DNA of 64,000 nt from JALYNX01 sp963724825 (GTDB lineage: Bacteria > Actinomycetota > Acidimicrobiia > Spongiisociales > ZC4RG35). The translations under genes were made by a program, and so were the position numbers. How positions within the stretch are numbered: the first letter of the stretch is position 1; each line of letters begins with the position of its first letter. Location: positions 31,892 to 95,891 of the forward strand of contig CAVRWT010000015.1 of NCBI GenBank assembly GCA_963724825.1. The letters are read 5' to 3'. The notes beneath the pieces were generated by a model. It saw only the letters and a list, made by a program, of their open reading frames with translations. It did no database searches and was not told where the DNA came from. Below are positions 1-8,904 of this stretch, piece after piece.

Positions 1-1083
1 ACTCCTCCCCCGACCACCCTCTCGATCAACTCACCGTTCGTCGGAGTTGCCGTGAAGCCGGGTGACAGTGCGACCTTCAAGTTGACGGTTGGCGCCGTTC
101 CCGGGGATCGGGTCGCCTTTACCTTGGCCGGAGTACCCGACGGTTGGGATGCCGAGCTCCGCGGCGGCGGTTTTGTCGTCGACGAGGTTCAGGTCGATTC
201 GACCGGCTTCGTCTCCCTCGACCTCCAGGTCGACGTCCCGGCAGAAACCGAAGAAGGCTCCTACGAGATGTCGTTGACCGGCACGGGCAGCTCGGGGACC
301 GACCGCCTCGATCTCTCGATTCGGGTTGCGGCCACGGTGGGCGGTGACGTCTCGATGACCACCGACTTCCCGAACCTCCAGGGACCGGCCGACTCGACCT
401 ACTCCTTCGACGTGACGATCGCCAACGACACTCCCCAGGACATTCAGTTCGGGCTGTCGGCCACCGGGCCCGAAGGCTGGGTCTCCGAGATCAAGCCGTC
501 CGGGGAGGCTCAGGCGTCCACGGTCACGGTTACCGCCGGTTCGACCGCGCAGGTGACGGTGGATGTAGATCCGCCAGACGCTGCGGCGGCTGGCGACTAC
601 GCGATAACTGCGAAGGCCGAAGGCGGCGGTGTGTCCGCCCAAGTCGAGCTCGGGGTGCGGATCACCGGTTCGTTCGGAATCGACATTGCCACCGCCAACG
701 AAGCCCTGAACGTCAAGGTGAAGGGCGAGCAGGCGACGGACCTCCAGCTGGTGGTGACCAATACCGGCACCGCGCCGCTGCTCGGCGTGAATCTGACCGC
801 AACTCCGCCGCAGGGTTGGGATGTCACCTTCGATCAGCCGACCATCGCCCAATTGGAGCCGGGCCAGGGGCTTCAGGTGGTGGCGACCATCACCCCGTCA
901 GGAGAGGCGATCAACGGCGACTACGCCATCACCTTCACCTCGTCTGTCGCTGAGGCATCGGACAGCATCGATGTGCGCACCACGGTTGAGACCTCCGCCA
1001 TCTGGGGCCTCGTGGGCATAGGTGTGATCGTGATTGCCCTCGTCGGGCTCAGCATGGTGTTCCGACGCTACGGGCGGAGGTGA
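1..1083 (+). CDS. NEW3-domain membrane-anchored extracellular protein (5' partial)
   Basis: The frame is open from base 1, so the start lies outside the window. The visible ~360 residues hold at least two beta-rich repeats of the NEW3 (NPCBM-associated) type, seen in recurring phrases such as 'PEGWVSEI' and 'PQGWDVTF' spaced through the protein. The C-terminus is one hydrophobic helix (about residues 315-335 counted from position 52) followed by RRYGRR, so the beta domains should face outside and the short basic tail the cytoplasm. The stop overlaps the start of the ABC ATPase (GTGA), so it is the first visible gene of an ABC export operon. Proteins of this type next to NatA-like transporters are probably accessory or substrate-contacting subunits; the substrate is unknown. 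Confidence 0.8.
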   Translation, partial: TPPPTTLSINSPFVGVAVKPGDSATFKLTVGAVPGDRVAFTLAGVPDGWDAELRGGGFVVDEVQVDSTGFVSLDLQVDVPAETEEGSYEMSLTGTGSSGTDRLDLSIRVAATVGGDVSMTTDFPNLQGPADSTYSFDVTIANDTPQDIQFGLSATGPEGWVSEIKPSGEAQASTVTVTAGSTAQVTVDVDPPDAAAAGDYAITAKAEGGGVSAQVELGVRITGSFGIDIATANEALNVKVKGEQATDLQLVVTNTGTAPLLGVNLTATPPQGWDVTFDQPTIAQLEPGQGLQVVATITPSGEAINGDYAITFTSSVAEASDSIDVRTTVETSAIWGLVGIGVIVIALVGLSMVFRRYGRR

Positions 1084-2049
1084 GCGTGACCACACCGGTC
1101 ATCGAAGTCGAGGGCCTGGTTAAGAATTACGAAGACCGGGTAGCCGTGGCCGGGATCGACTTCACCGTTTCGCCAGGTGAGATCTTCGGAGTGCTCGGGC
1201 CCAACGGCGCCGGTAAGACCACGACCATCCTGATGCTGCTCGGTCTCACCGAGCCCAGCGAGGGGACGGTTCGAGTCTGCGGCCTCGATCCGGCATACGA
1301 CGCGATTGGGGTGAAACGTCGGGTGGGCTACCTGCCCGACGCTGTCGGTTTCTACGACAACCTGACCGGGCGACAGAACATGCGCTACACGGCGCGTCTC
1401 AACGAATTGGATCCCGATGAGGTCGAGGACCGGATATCGGAGCTGTTGGACGAGGTCGGTCTCAGCGAGGCTGCCGACTATCTGGTCGGCACCTACTCCC
1501 GGGGTATGCGCCAGCGTCTCGGGGTTGCCGACATCCTGGTCAAGGATCCTGATGTGGTGATCCTCGACGAGCCCACGACCGCGATCGATCCCGAAGGTGT
1601 CGTCGAGATCCTTGCCCTCATCTCCCGGCTGGCCCATCGTGACGGGAGGGCGGTCCTGATCTCAAGCCACCTGCTCAACCAGGTGCAGCAGGTGTGTGAT
1701 CGGGTCGGGATCTTCGTGGATGGTGAGATCGTCGCTCAGGGCTCCCCCGAGGAGCTGGCAGCGTCACTGTCCGAAGGCAGCTCGGTCTACGAGTTCGTCG
1801 TCGACGCCACCGAGGAACAGGTGCGGGCGGCAGTCGTCAGCGGCCTGCCGGGTTTGGACGAGAAGGTCGGGAGTCACCGCCATCGGCGCCGGGAGGTGGC
1901 GTGTGGTTCTTCCGGAGCGTGACATATCAGGGGTGGTCAAGGCCCTGGTCGAGGCAGATCTCAGCGTCAGGCAGATCAGAGATCTCGGCTCGAATCTCGA
2001 CGAGATCTACCGGCGCTATTTCCATGAGCACGAAGGGGGGAGCGAATGA
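1080..2049 (+). CDS. ABC transporter ATP-binding protein (one apparent frameshift)
   Basis: This is a NatA/CcmA-type ATPase powering the adjacent ABC-2 permease. It shows Walker A GPNGAGKTT, a signature region YSRGMRQRLG, Walker B VVILDEPTTAIDP and the switch histidine in SSHLL. The GTG start at 1080 overlaps the upstream stop. The frame that carries all motifs ends early at 1922, but the next frame supplies a natural C-terminus (RDLGSNLDEIYRRYFHEHEG) ending at 2049. Removing one G from the GGG at 1869-1871 rejoins them, so this looks like a one-base homopolymer insertion rather than a real truncation. With the rejoined frame the length is about 322 residues, normal for the family. Confidence 0.85.
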
Positions 2050-2100
2050 CCGCTGCTCGCAGAGCCAGCGACTGTTTGGGAACGGCGACGGCCGGGCTGG

Positions 2101-3036
2101 ATGGATGTCGCTCGAAAGGAGATGACCGATCACCTTCTCTCGGGTCGATTCATCGCGTTGCTCTTCATCCTCGGCTTGGTCGCTGTCGGGACCGTCTACG
2201 GGGCAGCAAGCGGGCTCCGGGAGTCGGCGCAACAGTCCACTGATGCGGGCCTTCCTGCGTTCCTCCTGCTGTTCACTGTCAACGCAGACCCGATCCCCTT
2301 CTCATTCATGTCGTTCCTTGTGTTCATGCTCCCGATCGTGGGGATTGCCTACGGCTTCGACTCGATTTCCGGGGAGAGGTCGCAGGGGACCCTGCCCCGA
2401 CTGGTATCGCAGCCCATCCACCGGGATGACGTCATCAATGGCAAGTTCGTTGCGGGTCTGGCCGTGATCGGGGTGACCCTCACGGTTGTCGTCATGATCG
2501 TGTCCGGCGTCGGGATCGTGGCCCTCGGGGTTGTGCCCGACGCCAGCGACGTCTTCCGACTGATCACCTGGCTCCTGGCGTCGGTCCTCTACGTTGGCGT
2601 CTGGCTCGCGATGGCGATGCTGGCCAGCGTGGTGTTCCGAAACGCCGCGACGTCGGCGATTGTCACGATCGGGATCTGGCTGGCCCTGTTGTTCTTTGCA
2701 CAGCTGATCTTCACTCTGGTGGCGAGCATCATTGCCCCGGTCGATGCGGCCGACCCCTACACCCAGCTCAGCAACGCGCGGGCCGAGCAAACGCTGTCTC
2801 AGATCTCACCGGTCGTCCTCTACGACGAGGCGTCGACTGCTTTGTTGGTGCCCTTCACCCGGACCTTCCAGACGCTGTTCACCGCTGAGCAGGCGGACCG
2901 AGCCATTCCGTCAGAGCTCTCCTTCACCCAGAGCGTGCTGTTGGTCTGGCCGCAATTGGTCGCGATGGTGGCCATGACCGTGCTGTTGTTCGCCGTCGCC
3001 TACGTCAAATTCATGCGACAGGAAGTCAGGGCCTGA
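2101..3036 (+). CDS. ABC-2 type transporter permease
   Basis: The protein has about 311 residues and six hydrophobic segments in the ABC-2 arrangement: a first helix near residues 17-40, a cluster from 65 to 215, and a last helix near 285-305. The phrase DSISGERSQGTLPRLVSQPI is the hallmark loop of this permease family, lying before the coupling region. It forms an export pair with the ATPase just upstream. The start is uncertain. An ATG at 2046 overlapping the ATPase stop (ATGA) is in another frame, and the upstream sequence in the 2101 frame reads like a continuing N-terminus (…TVWERRRPGWMDVARKEM). A lost base near 2060-2075 may therefore hide a start at 2046. Confidence 0.8.
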   Translation: MDVARKEMTDHLLSGRFIALLFILGLVAVGTVYGAASGLRESAQQSTDAGLPAFLLLFTVNADPIPFSFMSFLVFMLPIVGIAYGFDSISGERSQGTLPRLVSQPIHRDDVINGKFVAGLAVIGVTLTVVVMIVSGVGIVALGVVPDASDVFRLITWLLASVLYVGVWLAMAMLASVVFRNAATSAIVTIGIWLALLFFAQLIFTLVASIIAPVDAADPYTQLSNARAEQTLSQISPVVLYDEASTALLVPFTRTFQTLFTAEQADRAIPSELSFTQSVLLVWPQLVAMVAMTVLLFAVAYVKFMRQEVRA

Positions 3037-3055
3037 CGAGGCTTACCTGAGGTAC

Positions 3056-3091
3056 GTGGCGCCATATGTGGCGCCACGAGCACAGAGAATC
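3056..3091 (+). repeat. Intergenic repeat family B, copy 1 (palindrome plus conserved tail)
   Basis: A perfect 22-bp palindrome (9-bp arms GTGGCGCCA, centre TATG, 3056-3077) is followed by GAGCACAGAGAATC. It lies 20 bases after the ABC permease stop and reaches the stop of the convergent Dabb gene. A related 36-base copy sits at 50168-50203, 22 bases after nuoD. Being just 3' of a gene in both places suggests a transcript-end or processing element. Confidence 0.6.
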
Positions 3092-3392
3092 AGTCGACCT
3101 CGTACTGGACCCGGGTCAGCGAGTCGAGGATCGGGCTGATCACCTCTTTGACCAGGAGCTGGTGATCGGGATGGTCCTGATACGAATGCCAGTCGTCGGC
3201 TGAGTCGAAGTCGGCGACCAGGGCCACCTGGGGATTGCCCTCCATGATCCCCACATCCCTTCCGAACTCGTAGCGTCGGATGAAATCCATCCTTTCGGGC
3301 ATGGTGCCGAGCCCGTCGAGCACCGCCTGGATCTGATCGTCAGTGGTGCCCGGCTTGAAGCGGAGAAGCGCGATGTGACGCAGATGGCTCAT
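3090..3392 (-). CDS. Dabb-family (stress-responsive A/B barrel) protein
   Basis: This is a 100-residue protein of the Dabb (dimeric alpha-beta barrel) family. It begins MSHLRHIALLRFKPGTTDDQ, where the early HIALLRFK strand and the later 'VALVADFDSADDWHSYQDHP' helix-strand are typical. Dabb proteins are small homodimeric barrels related to EthD-like and monooxygenase-like folds; most have no assigned reaction. It is convergent with the ABC operon and divergent from the NCS2 permease. Its stop codon overlaps the tail of repeat family B. Confidence 0.85.
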   Translation of the reverse strand: MSHLRHIALLRFKPGTTDDQIQAVLDGLGTMPERMDFIRRYEFGRDVGIMEGNPQVALVADFDSADDWHSYQDHPDHQLLVKEVISPILDSLTRVQYEVD

Positions 3393-3552
3393 GCCCCGGA
3401 GTCAACCAGATCCAAGGCCTCACCCGACAGCCAAGCCTTCATCACAGGCCTCAAAAAGAAGCCGACTTCACACGGCAGCGTGTAACCCCTCCTCACTACT
3501 TTTGGTCTGAAATTGGTTGCCGATCGCCGGCATCCGCTAATTGGGAGGAGAA

Positions 3553-4917
3553 ATGACCGACACGGTCGATCAGAAGCAGTCGAGTTCCGGCGGATCCGGC
3601 CTCGACGGCTACTTCAAGCTCACCGAGCGGGGGACATCAGTAGGAACTGAGATCCGCGCCGGGTTCACGACATTCCTGGTGATGGCCTACATCATCTTCC
3701 TCAACGCAAACATCCTTGGGGAAGCCGGGTTCGATATCCCGGCGGTGGCCGCCGGCACAGCCTTGGTCGCCGGTCTGCTCTGCGTCCTGATGGGGGTGGT
3801 CGCCAACTATCCCATTGCGATGGCCGCCGGACTTGGGATCAACGCCGCCGTTGCTTTCGGCCTTGTCATTACCGACGGGCTGACCCCCGCAGGTGCCATG
3901 GGCGTAATCGTGCTCGAGGGTCTGATCGTCACCCTGCTGGTGGTCGTCGGCCTCCGTGAGGCGATCATGAATGCGGTCCCCCTGAGCCTGAAGAGGGCGA
4001 TTGGAGTCGGCATCGGGTTGTTCATCATGTTCATCGGGTTTGTCGATAGCGGATTGATCGTGCCCGGTGTGCCGATCGTCGACTTCGCCTTTCCCAACAC
4101 GAACGGAGCCTGGCTGACAATCATCGGGCTGGCGATAACCGTGGTGCTCTTCGTCCGAAAGGTCCCGGGTGCGTTGGTGATCAGCATCCTGCTCACGACC
4201 GTCGTCGCGTTCATCATCGGGGTCAGTGAGTTTCCGGACGAGTTCACTGCCACACCGAGTTTCGCCACCCTTGGTGACTTCGACCTGTCGAACGTGTTCA
4301 ACCAACTCGGCTTTGTGGCAGCCGCGCTGACCATCTTCAGCTTCATGTTGACCGACTTCTTCGACACGGTCGGGACCGCCACCGGGATTGCCGAACAGGC
4401 AGGTCTCACCGATGAGGAGGGAAACATCGAGGACGTAGGCAAGGTGTTGTTCGTCGACTCCCTTGGTGCGGTAGCAGGAGGCGCCGCCGGAGTCAGTTCC
4501 AACACCAGCTACATCGAGAGTGCGGCCGGTGTCGCCGAGGGCGGTCGTACCGGCATCACCTCGATCGTCGTCGGTTTGTTGTTCCTCGTGGCAATCTTCC
4601 TCACGCCGATTGCGGGGCTGGTTCCGACGCAGGCCACGGCTCCGGTCTTGATCCTGGTCGGATTCCTCATGGCTGGCCTCCTCAAGGGGATCGACTTCGA
4701 GGACGTCGAGGAGGGGTTCCCGGCCCTGCTCGCCATCGTCCTGATGCCATTCACCTACAAGATCACGGTCGGCATTGGTGCCGGGTTCGTGATGTACGTG
4801 TTCATCAAGCTGGTGAAGGGCAAGGCACGCGAGGTGCATCCGCTGATGTGGGTGGTTGCGGTCGCCTTCCTGATCTATTTCGGCCAGGCGGTCATCGGCC
4901 AGGCGATCTCGGCCTGA
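3553..4917 (+). CDS. NCS2-family nucleobase (purine) permease
   Basis: About 454 residues with 12-14 hydrophobic segments, of the AzgA/GhxP-like branch of NCS2 (adenine/guanine/hypoxanthine:proton symport). Typical segments are the N-terminal GYFKLTERGTSVGTEIRAG with FMAYIIFLNANIL-like helix 1, the AMAAGLGINAAVAFGL loop, 'FSFMLTDFFDTVGTATGIA' and 'GAVAGGAAGVSSNTSYIES', which form the substrate site in this family. The ATG at 3553 is chosen because GGAGGAG lies immediately upstream; a TTG at 3541 would place the ribosome site inside the gene. No purine riboswitch was recognised in the 160-base leader. A strong hairpin follows the gene. Confidence 0.9.
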   Translation: MTDTVDQKQSSSGGSGLDGYFKLTERGTSVGTEIRAGFTTFLVMAYIIFLNANILGEAGFDIPAVAAGTALVAGLLCVLMGVVANYPIAMAAGLGINAAVAFGLVITDGLTPAGAMGVIVLEGLIVTLLVVVGLREAIMNAVPLSLKRAIGVGIGLFIMFIGFVDSGLIVPGVPIVDFAFPNTNGAWLTIIGLAITVVLFVRKVPGALVISILLTTVVAFIIGVSEFPDEFTATPSFATLGDFDLSNVFNQLGFVAAALTIFSFMLTDFFDTVGTATGIAEQAGLTDEEGNIEDVGKVLFVDSLGAVAGGAAGVSSNTSYIESAAGVAEGGRTGITSIVVGLLFLVAIFLTPIAGLVPTQATAPVLILVGFLMAGLLKGIDFEDVEEGFPALLAIVLMPFTYKITVGIGAGFVMYVFIKLVKGKAREVHPLMWVVAVAFLIYFGQAVIGQAISA

Positions 4918-4931
4918 TCTAGTCGAGTGTC

Positions 4932-4962
4932 CGAGGGCGGCGCCGGGTGGGCGCCGCCCTCG
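4932..4962 (+). terminator. GC-rich hairpin after the permease gene
   Basis: A perfect 13-bp stem (arms 4932-4944 and 4950-4962, 5-base loop GGGTG) starts 15 bases after the permease stop. There is no T-run after it, so it is a terminator by position and stability only, as is common in GC-rich Actinomycetota. Confidence 0.6.
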
Positions 4963-5008
4963 ACGCGTCCGGATTGATGCAGCAAGCGGGGTAGTTTCGG
5001 GCCTCCAC

Positions 5009-5818
5009 ATGGCCCAACTCTCCGCCAAGCAGCGGGCAGAACTGCCCAACAGCGCCTTCGCCTATGTGGACTCCCAGGGACGGCGCCTGCTTCCGATAAA
5101 TGACGAGCCCCACGTCCGCAATGCCCTTTCCCGTTTCAATCAGGTCAAGTTCGAGGATGAGGCAGCGAAGGAGAGGGCTTTCCGGAAGCTCTTGACCGCC
5201 GCCACCAAATACGGGATTGCTCCCATCGGGTTCGTGGCCCGTCAGTTGAGGGAGGCTGCAGCCGGCGAGAGCCCGGCCGAGCTTCCATCGGGCCCGGTCA
5301 CCCTCCTCCTCAGCGACGTCGAGGGGTCCACCGGCCTGGTCCAGCGTCTCGCCGACAGGTATCCGGTGGTTCTGGGCGAGGTCCAGGCGCTAATCCGGGA
5401 GGCGGTGGACGGCAACGGTGGATACGAAGTCGATGCGAGGGCGGACGAGTTCTTCGCCGCCTTCGCCCACGCCGCCGATGCTCTTTCGGCAGCCCTTGTG
5501 ATCCAGCGTTCGCTGCGGGATCACGATTGGCCTGAAGGCACTCCAGTTCGGGTTCGGATCGGTCTTCACAGTGGGAGCCCGGCTCGCACCGAGACGGGCT
5601 ATGTCGGACTGCCGGTCAACACCGCGGCTCGCGTCTGCAATGCGGGTCACGGAGGGCAGATCCTGGTCTCGGCGGCGACCCGAGACGAGTTGAGCCCGTC
5701 TGAGGTCGACCTGGTCAGTCTTGGCTCCTTCGAGCTACGTGGATTGCCCCGCCCTGTGGAGTTGCTGCAGGTGAGAGCCCACGACCTACCCCAGGAGTTC
5801 CCGCCGCCCCGGATCTAG
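5009..5818 (+). CDS. Class III nucleotidyl cyclase-domain protein with N-terminal DUF6582-like domain
   Basis: A 269-residue soluble protein in two parts. Residues 1-85 resemble DUF6582 (LSAKQRAELPNSAFAY, then INDEPHVRNALSRFNQ), a small domain usually seen alone or in phage-linked proteins. Residues 95-265 are an adenylate/guanylate cyclase catalytic domain: metal-site strand LLLSDVEGSTGLV, second acidic site ARADEFFAAF, then VRIGLHSG and GLPVNTAARVCNAGHGGQIL. The two metal aspartates are present, but the usual GD.FF motif reads ADEFF, so activity is uncertain. There is no membrane anchor or receptor domain. It could make cAMP or be a sensor-like degenerate cyclase. Confidence 0.75.
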   Translation: MAQLSAKQRAELPNSAFAYVDSQGRRLLPINDEPHVRNALSRFNQVKFEDEAAKERAFRKLLTAATKYGIAPIGFVARQLREAAAGESPAELPSGPVTLLLSDVEGSTGLVQRLADRYPVVLGEVQALIREAVDGNGGYEVDARADEFFAAFAHAADALSAALVIQRSLRDHDWPEGTPVRVRIGLHSGSPARTETGYVGLPVNTAARVCNAGHGGQILVSAATRDELSPSEVDLVSLGSFELRGLPRPVELLQVRAHDLPQEFPPPRI

Positions 5819-5819
5819 G

Positions 5820-6240
5820 TCAGATCGCCCGCATCCGGTTGCCGCGTGCGTTGTGCTCGACTTCGGCCAGTCCCAGTGCTTCGAGGACCGGTGGGACGTA
5901 GTTGCCGACCCGGCCCCGGAGGCCCTTCTTCAACCCGTACCAACCACCGATCGGGTTGTCGGCCGATCGAGCCCAGGCCTCGACCGTTCCCTCGGCGGCG
6001 GGTTTCTGCTCGTCGGCGTTGCCGAGGGGGACCCAATCCCCCTCGTCCTTGAGCATCTGATAGAGGTCGTCGATGATCCGGAGGTCGTAATAGAGGACGG
6101 TGCTGCCCACGGTGCAGACCAAGCACGGGCGGGTCGTGAGCCTCGTCCCGGTGCATCAGGATCTCTGATCCCAGGCTGGGTGTTTTCAGGACCCAAGGGT
6201 CGCTCTCGGTCCCGGTCCCGGTGAACTCGGCTGGCGGCAT
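5820..6240 (-). CDS. DUF6855-like conserved protein (one apparent frameshift)
   Basis: Two overlapping minus-strand frames join into one ~139-residue protein. The first half reads PPAEFTGTGTESDPWVLKTP, then MHRDEAHDPP. The second reads VCTVGSTVLYYDLRIIDDLY, WVPLGNADEQKPAAEGTVEAW and DNPIGGWYGLKKGLRG. This order matches a widespread actinobacterial family of unknown function (DUF6855). The switch lies near 6122-6132 and one extra C there explains it. The stop is two bases from the convergent cyclase gene. Function unknown. Confidence 0.7.
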
Positions 6241-6365
6241 CGTGACTCCTGTCTCGGTCCGCCAACCCTACCCTGGTGCTCGGCTGCGGCCTTCAGAGTC
6301 TCATCAGGTGCCTCAGGCAGGCGATAATCCGATGATGTCTTGGTATACCCGTAGCGGGCCGAACC

Positions 6366-7817
6366 ATGCCTGACGTCGAACCCAACCTGTTCGTGATCTT
6401 CGGCGGGACCGGGGACCTCGCCGAACGCAAGCTGATCCCGTCCCTCTACCGGGCACTGGCCGCCCAAGGCGACGCCGACCGATCGGTGGTGCTGGGTGTC
6501 TCCAGACACGACATCGGCGATGAGGCCTACCGGAGTTGGGCGGAACAGGTGTTGGAGGCGGTCGGCGCTGCCGACGAACCGGCGAGACAGTGGTGTCAGG
6601 CCAACATCTTCCACCACGCAGTCGAAGGAAGCGATGCCGGGTATGCGGAGTTACGGAAGCGAATCGAGGCCATCGAGGCGGACCGGGGCCTGCCCGGCAA
6701 CCGGGTGCTCTATCTCGCGACTCCGCCCCAGGCCTTCGTGCCGACCATTGAGGGGTTGGGCGGCTCCGGGCTCAACGCCAGCGACGGTTGGACCAGGATC
6801 GTGCTCGAAAAGCCGTTCGGCACCGATCTGGCGTCGGCTCGCGAGCTGAACCGTCTGGTCCAGTCACATTTCGACGAGTCTCAGATCTATCGCATCGACC
6901 ACTATCTGGGCAAGGCGACCGTTCAGAATCTCCTGGCTTTCCGCTTCACCAACCCGATGTTCGAACGGCTCTGGAATCGGGATCGTGTGGAGCATGTCGA
7001 GATCACGGTTGCCGAGACGCTGGGCATCGGCAGCAGAGCCGACTACTACGACCGCGCTGGAGCGGTGCGGGACATCGTGCAGAACCACATGACCCAACTC
7101 CTGGCTCTGGTCGCCATGGAGCCGCCGAATGTCTTCGAGGCCGATCGGATCCGTGACGAGAAGGTCAAAGTGATGAAGGCGATCGCCCCCGTCGCCGCGG
7201 AGGACTTCGTGGTCGCTCAGTACGAATCGGGGGACATGAGGAACGAAACCGTCCTCGGTTACCTCAACGAGAAGGGGGTTCCTCCGGATTCGAAAACGCC
7301 GACCTTTGTCGGCATCCGGCTCTTCGTCGATTCTTGGCGCTGGCAGGGAGTCCCATTCCTCCTCCGCACCGGCAAGCGGCTTCCGGAGCGCTTCACCCGG
7401 ATTGCGGTCACGTTCCGCGGGCCCGCCCTCTGTGTATTCCACGGGAAGCGGGACGATTGTGTGATGAATCCCGACGTGCTGTTGATCATCCTCCAGCCGG
7501 ACGAGGGGTTCTCGCTCAGGTTCAACGTCAGGTCTCCGGAGGATGAGGCGCGGCTTGACTCCCAGGCATTGCACTTCCGCTACTCGGGGGTCTACGGAGA
7601 GCTCCGCGACGCCTACGAGACTCTGATTCTCGACATTCTCGAAGGAGACCAGACCCTGTTTGTGAGGGGAGACGAGGTGGAGGCATCGTGGGAGGTATAC
7701 GACCCGCTGCTCCGACTCGAGAAGAACCCGATCCACTACGCCGCCGGCACCTGGGGGCCGACTGAGATGAGCCAGGGCCTTCCGATCGGTGGCGAGCAGT
7801 GGATGCACCGCTCTTGA
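6366..7817 (+). CDS. zwf: Glucose-6-phosphate dehydrogenase
   Basis: Oxidises glucose 6-phosphate to 6-phosphogluconolactone, the NADPH-forming entry into the pentose phosphate pathway. The 483-residue length is normal. The Rossmann motif is FGGTGDLAERKLIPSLYRAL at residue ~12, the lysine of 'VLEKPFGTDLASA' follows, and the catalytic signature RIDHYLGK is near residue 178. The C-terminal domain includes 'FVDSWRWQGVPFLLRTGKRL'. It stands alone rather than with tal/tkt/opcA genes as in many actinobacteria. The ATG at 6366 gives the expected N-terminus, MPDVEPNLFVIFGGTGDL. Confidence 0.95.
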   Translation: MPDVEPNLFVIFGGTGDLAERKLIPSLYRALAAQGDADRSVVLGVSRHDIGDEAYRSWAEQVLEAVGAADEPARQWCQANIFHHAVEGSDAGYAELRKRIEAIEADRGLPGNRVLYLATPPQAFVPTIEGLGGSGLNASDGWTRIVLEKPFGTDLASARELNRLVQSHFDESQIYRIDHYLGKATVQNLLAFRFTNPMFERLWNRDRVEHVEITVAETLGIGSRADYYDRAGAVRDIVQNHMTQLLALVAMEPPNVFEADRIRDEKVKVMKAIAPVAAEDFVVAQYESGDMRNETVLGYLNEKGVPPDSKTPTFVGIRLFVDSWRWQGVPFLLRTGKRLPERFTRIAVTFRGPALCVFHGKRDDCVMNPDVLLIILQPDEGFSLRFNVRSPEDEARLDSQALHFRYSGVYGELRDAYETLILDILEGDQTLFVRGDEVEASWEVYDPLLRLEKNPIHYAAGTWGPTEMSQGLPIGGEQWMHRS

Positions 7818-7900
7818 GCTCAACGCTTGGTGTTGGCGCGACCAGTGGAAGACTCGCCCGAACTGGTACTACCTGAGCTGATCCCGCGTAGCCTGCGCGC

Positions 7901-8887
7901 ATGATCGTCGACTCTGCTCTATACAAAGACGGGATTCGGCTCCCAGGACCGTTTGTTCTCGAAGGCGCCCACGACTACTGCAACGGGACCAACACCTTTG
8001 CTTGGATTGGCCTCTACGAACCGACCGAAGAGGAGTTCGAAGCAGTTCGAAAGGAATTCGGCCTTCACGAGCTGGCCGTCGAGGATGCTATTCACGCTCA
8101 TCAGCGACCGAAGCTCGACGTTTATGGCGAGACGTTGTTCGTCGTGCTCAAGCCAGCTCGATACGTCGATTCAGTCGAGGTCGTGGACTTCGGCGAGATT
8201 CTGTTGTTTGTCGACCAGAACTTCGTTGTAGCCGTGCGTCATCGCGAGCCCTCGCGTCTGGTCGAGGTCCGTAAGAGTCTGGAGGCCGACCCCCGCCAGT
8301 TGGCGTTGGGACCCAGCGCGGTATTGCATGCGGTGGTCGACAAGGTGGTGGACGACTACGGGCAGGTTCTCGAAGGACTGGAACTGGACATCGGGGAATT
8401 GGAAGCACAGGTGTTCTCAGATGAGGCGGCGCCGACCGAACGCATTTACAAGCTCAAGAGAGAAGTACTCCAGTTCCATCAGGCCACCCAGCCCCTGCTC
8501 GAGCCTCTGGAGCGACTGATCGCTGGCAGTTTTGCCGCTTTGAGCCCAGAGCTCCGCCAGTACTTCCGCAACCCTCATGACCATCTGTTACGTGTGGTGG
8601 AGCGAGTCGCCGGCTTCCGCGACCTTCTCACTTCCATCCTGGAAGCGAATCTGATTCAAGTGACCGTCCGTCAAAACGAGGACATGCAGCGTCAGAATGA
8701 GATCGTCAAGAAAGTGAGTAGCTGGGCGGCGATAATTGCTGTCCCCGCACTCATCACTGGTTACTACGGCATGAACGTGCCCTACCCTGGCTCTGGCAGC
8801 GTCTGGGGTGTCGTCACTTCCACGCTGTTGATCCTGCTGCTCTCATTGGGTCTCTACCTCGAATTCCGTCGCCGTGACTGGCTGTGA
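7901..8887 (+). CDS. corA: CorA-family magnesium/cobalt transporter
   Basis: 328 residues. A long soluble cytoplasmic domain rich in helices (about 1-265) is followed by two C-terminal transmembrane helices. The family signature GMN lies in YYGMNVPYPGSG at the end of the first helix, and the protein ends with a basic tail (LEFRRRDWL). It forms a homopentameric channel for Mg2+ (or Co2+/Ni2+). The early 'LHELAVEDAIHAHQRPKLDVY' matches the typical N-terminal segment. It has an independent promoter region of ~80 bases after zwf and its own ATG at 7901. Confidence 0.92.
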   Translation: MIVDSALYKDGIRLPGPFVLEGAHDYCNGTNTFAWIGLYEPTEEEFEAVRKEFGLHELAVEDAIHAHQRPKLDVYGETLFVVLKPARYVDSVEVVDFGEILLFVDQNFVVAVRHREPSRLVEVRKSLEADPRQLALGPSAVLHAVVDKVVDDYGQVLEGLELDIGELEAQVFSDEAAPTERIYKLKREVLQFHQATQPLLEPLERLIAGSFAALSPELRQYFRNPHDHLLRVVERVAGFRDLLTSILEANLIQVTVRQNEDMQRQNEIVKKVSSWAAIIAVPALITGYYGMNVPYPGSGSVWGVVTSTLLILLLSLGLYLEFRRRDWL

Positions 8888-8904
8888 CCGATCGGGAGCA
8901 TTGA

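Noticed and set aside
3393..3552. Possible purine riboswitch before the NCS2 permease
   Set aside because: No conserved junction or TATA-type core pairs could be found; only an ordinary leader with a Shine-Dalgarno site.
3637..5049. A 470-codon minus-strand open frame opposite the NCS2 permease
   Set aside because: Its composition (very rich in Asp/His/Arg/Gln) is what a GC-rich membrane gene yields on the other strand; it has no domain.
5985..6035. Third copy of repeat A (GTTGCCGAGGGG)
   Set aside because: Only a 12-base match inside the coding sequence of the DUF6855 protein, with no inverted ends.
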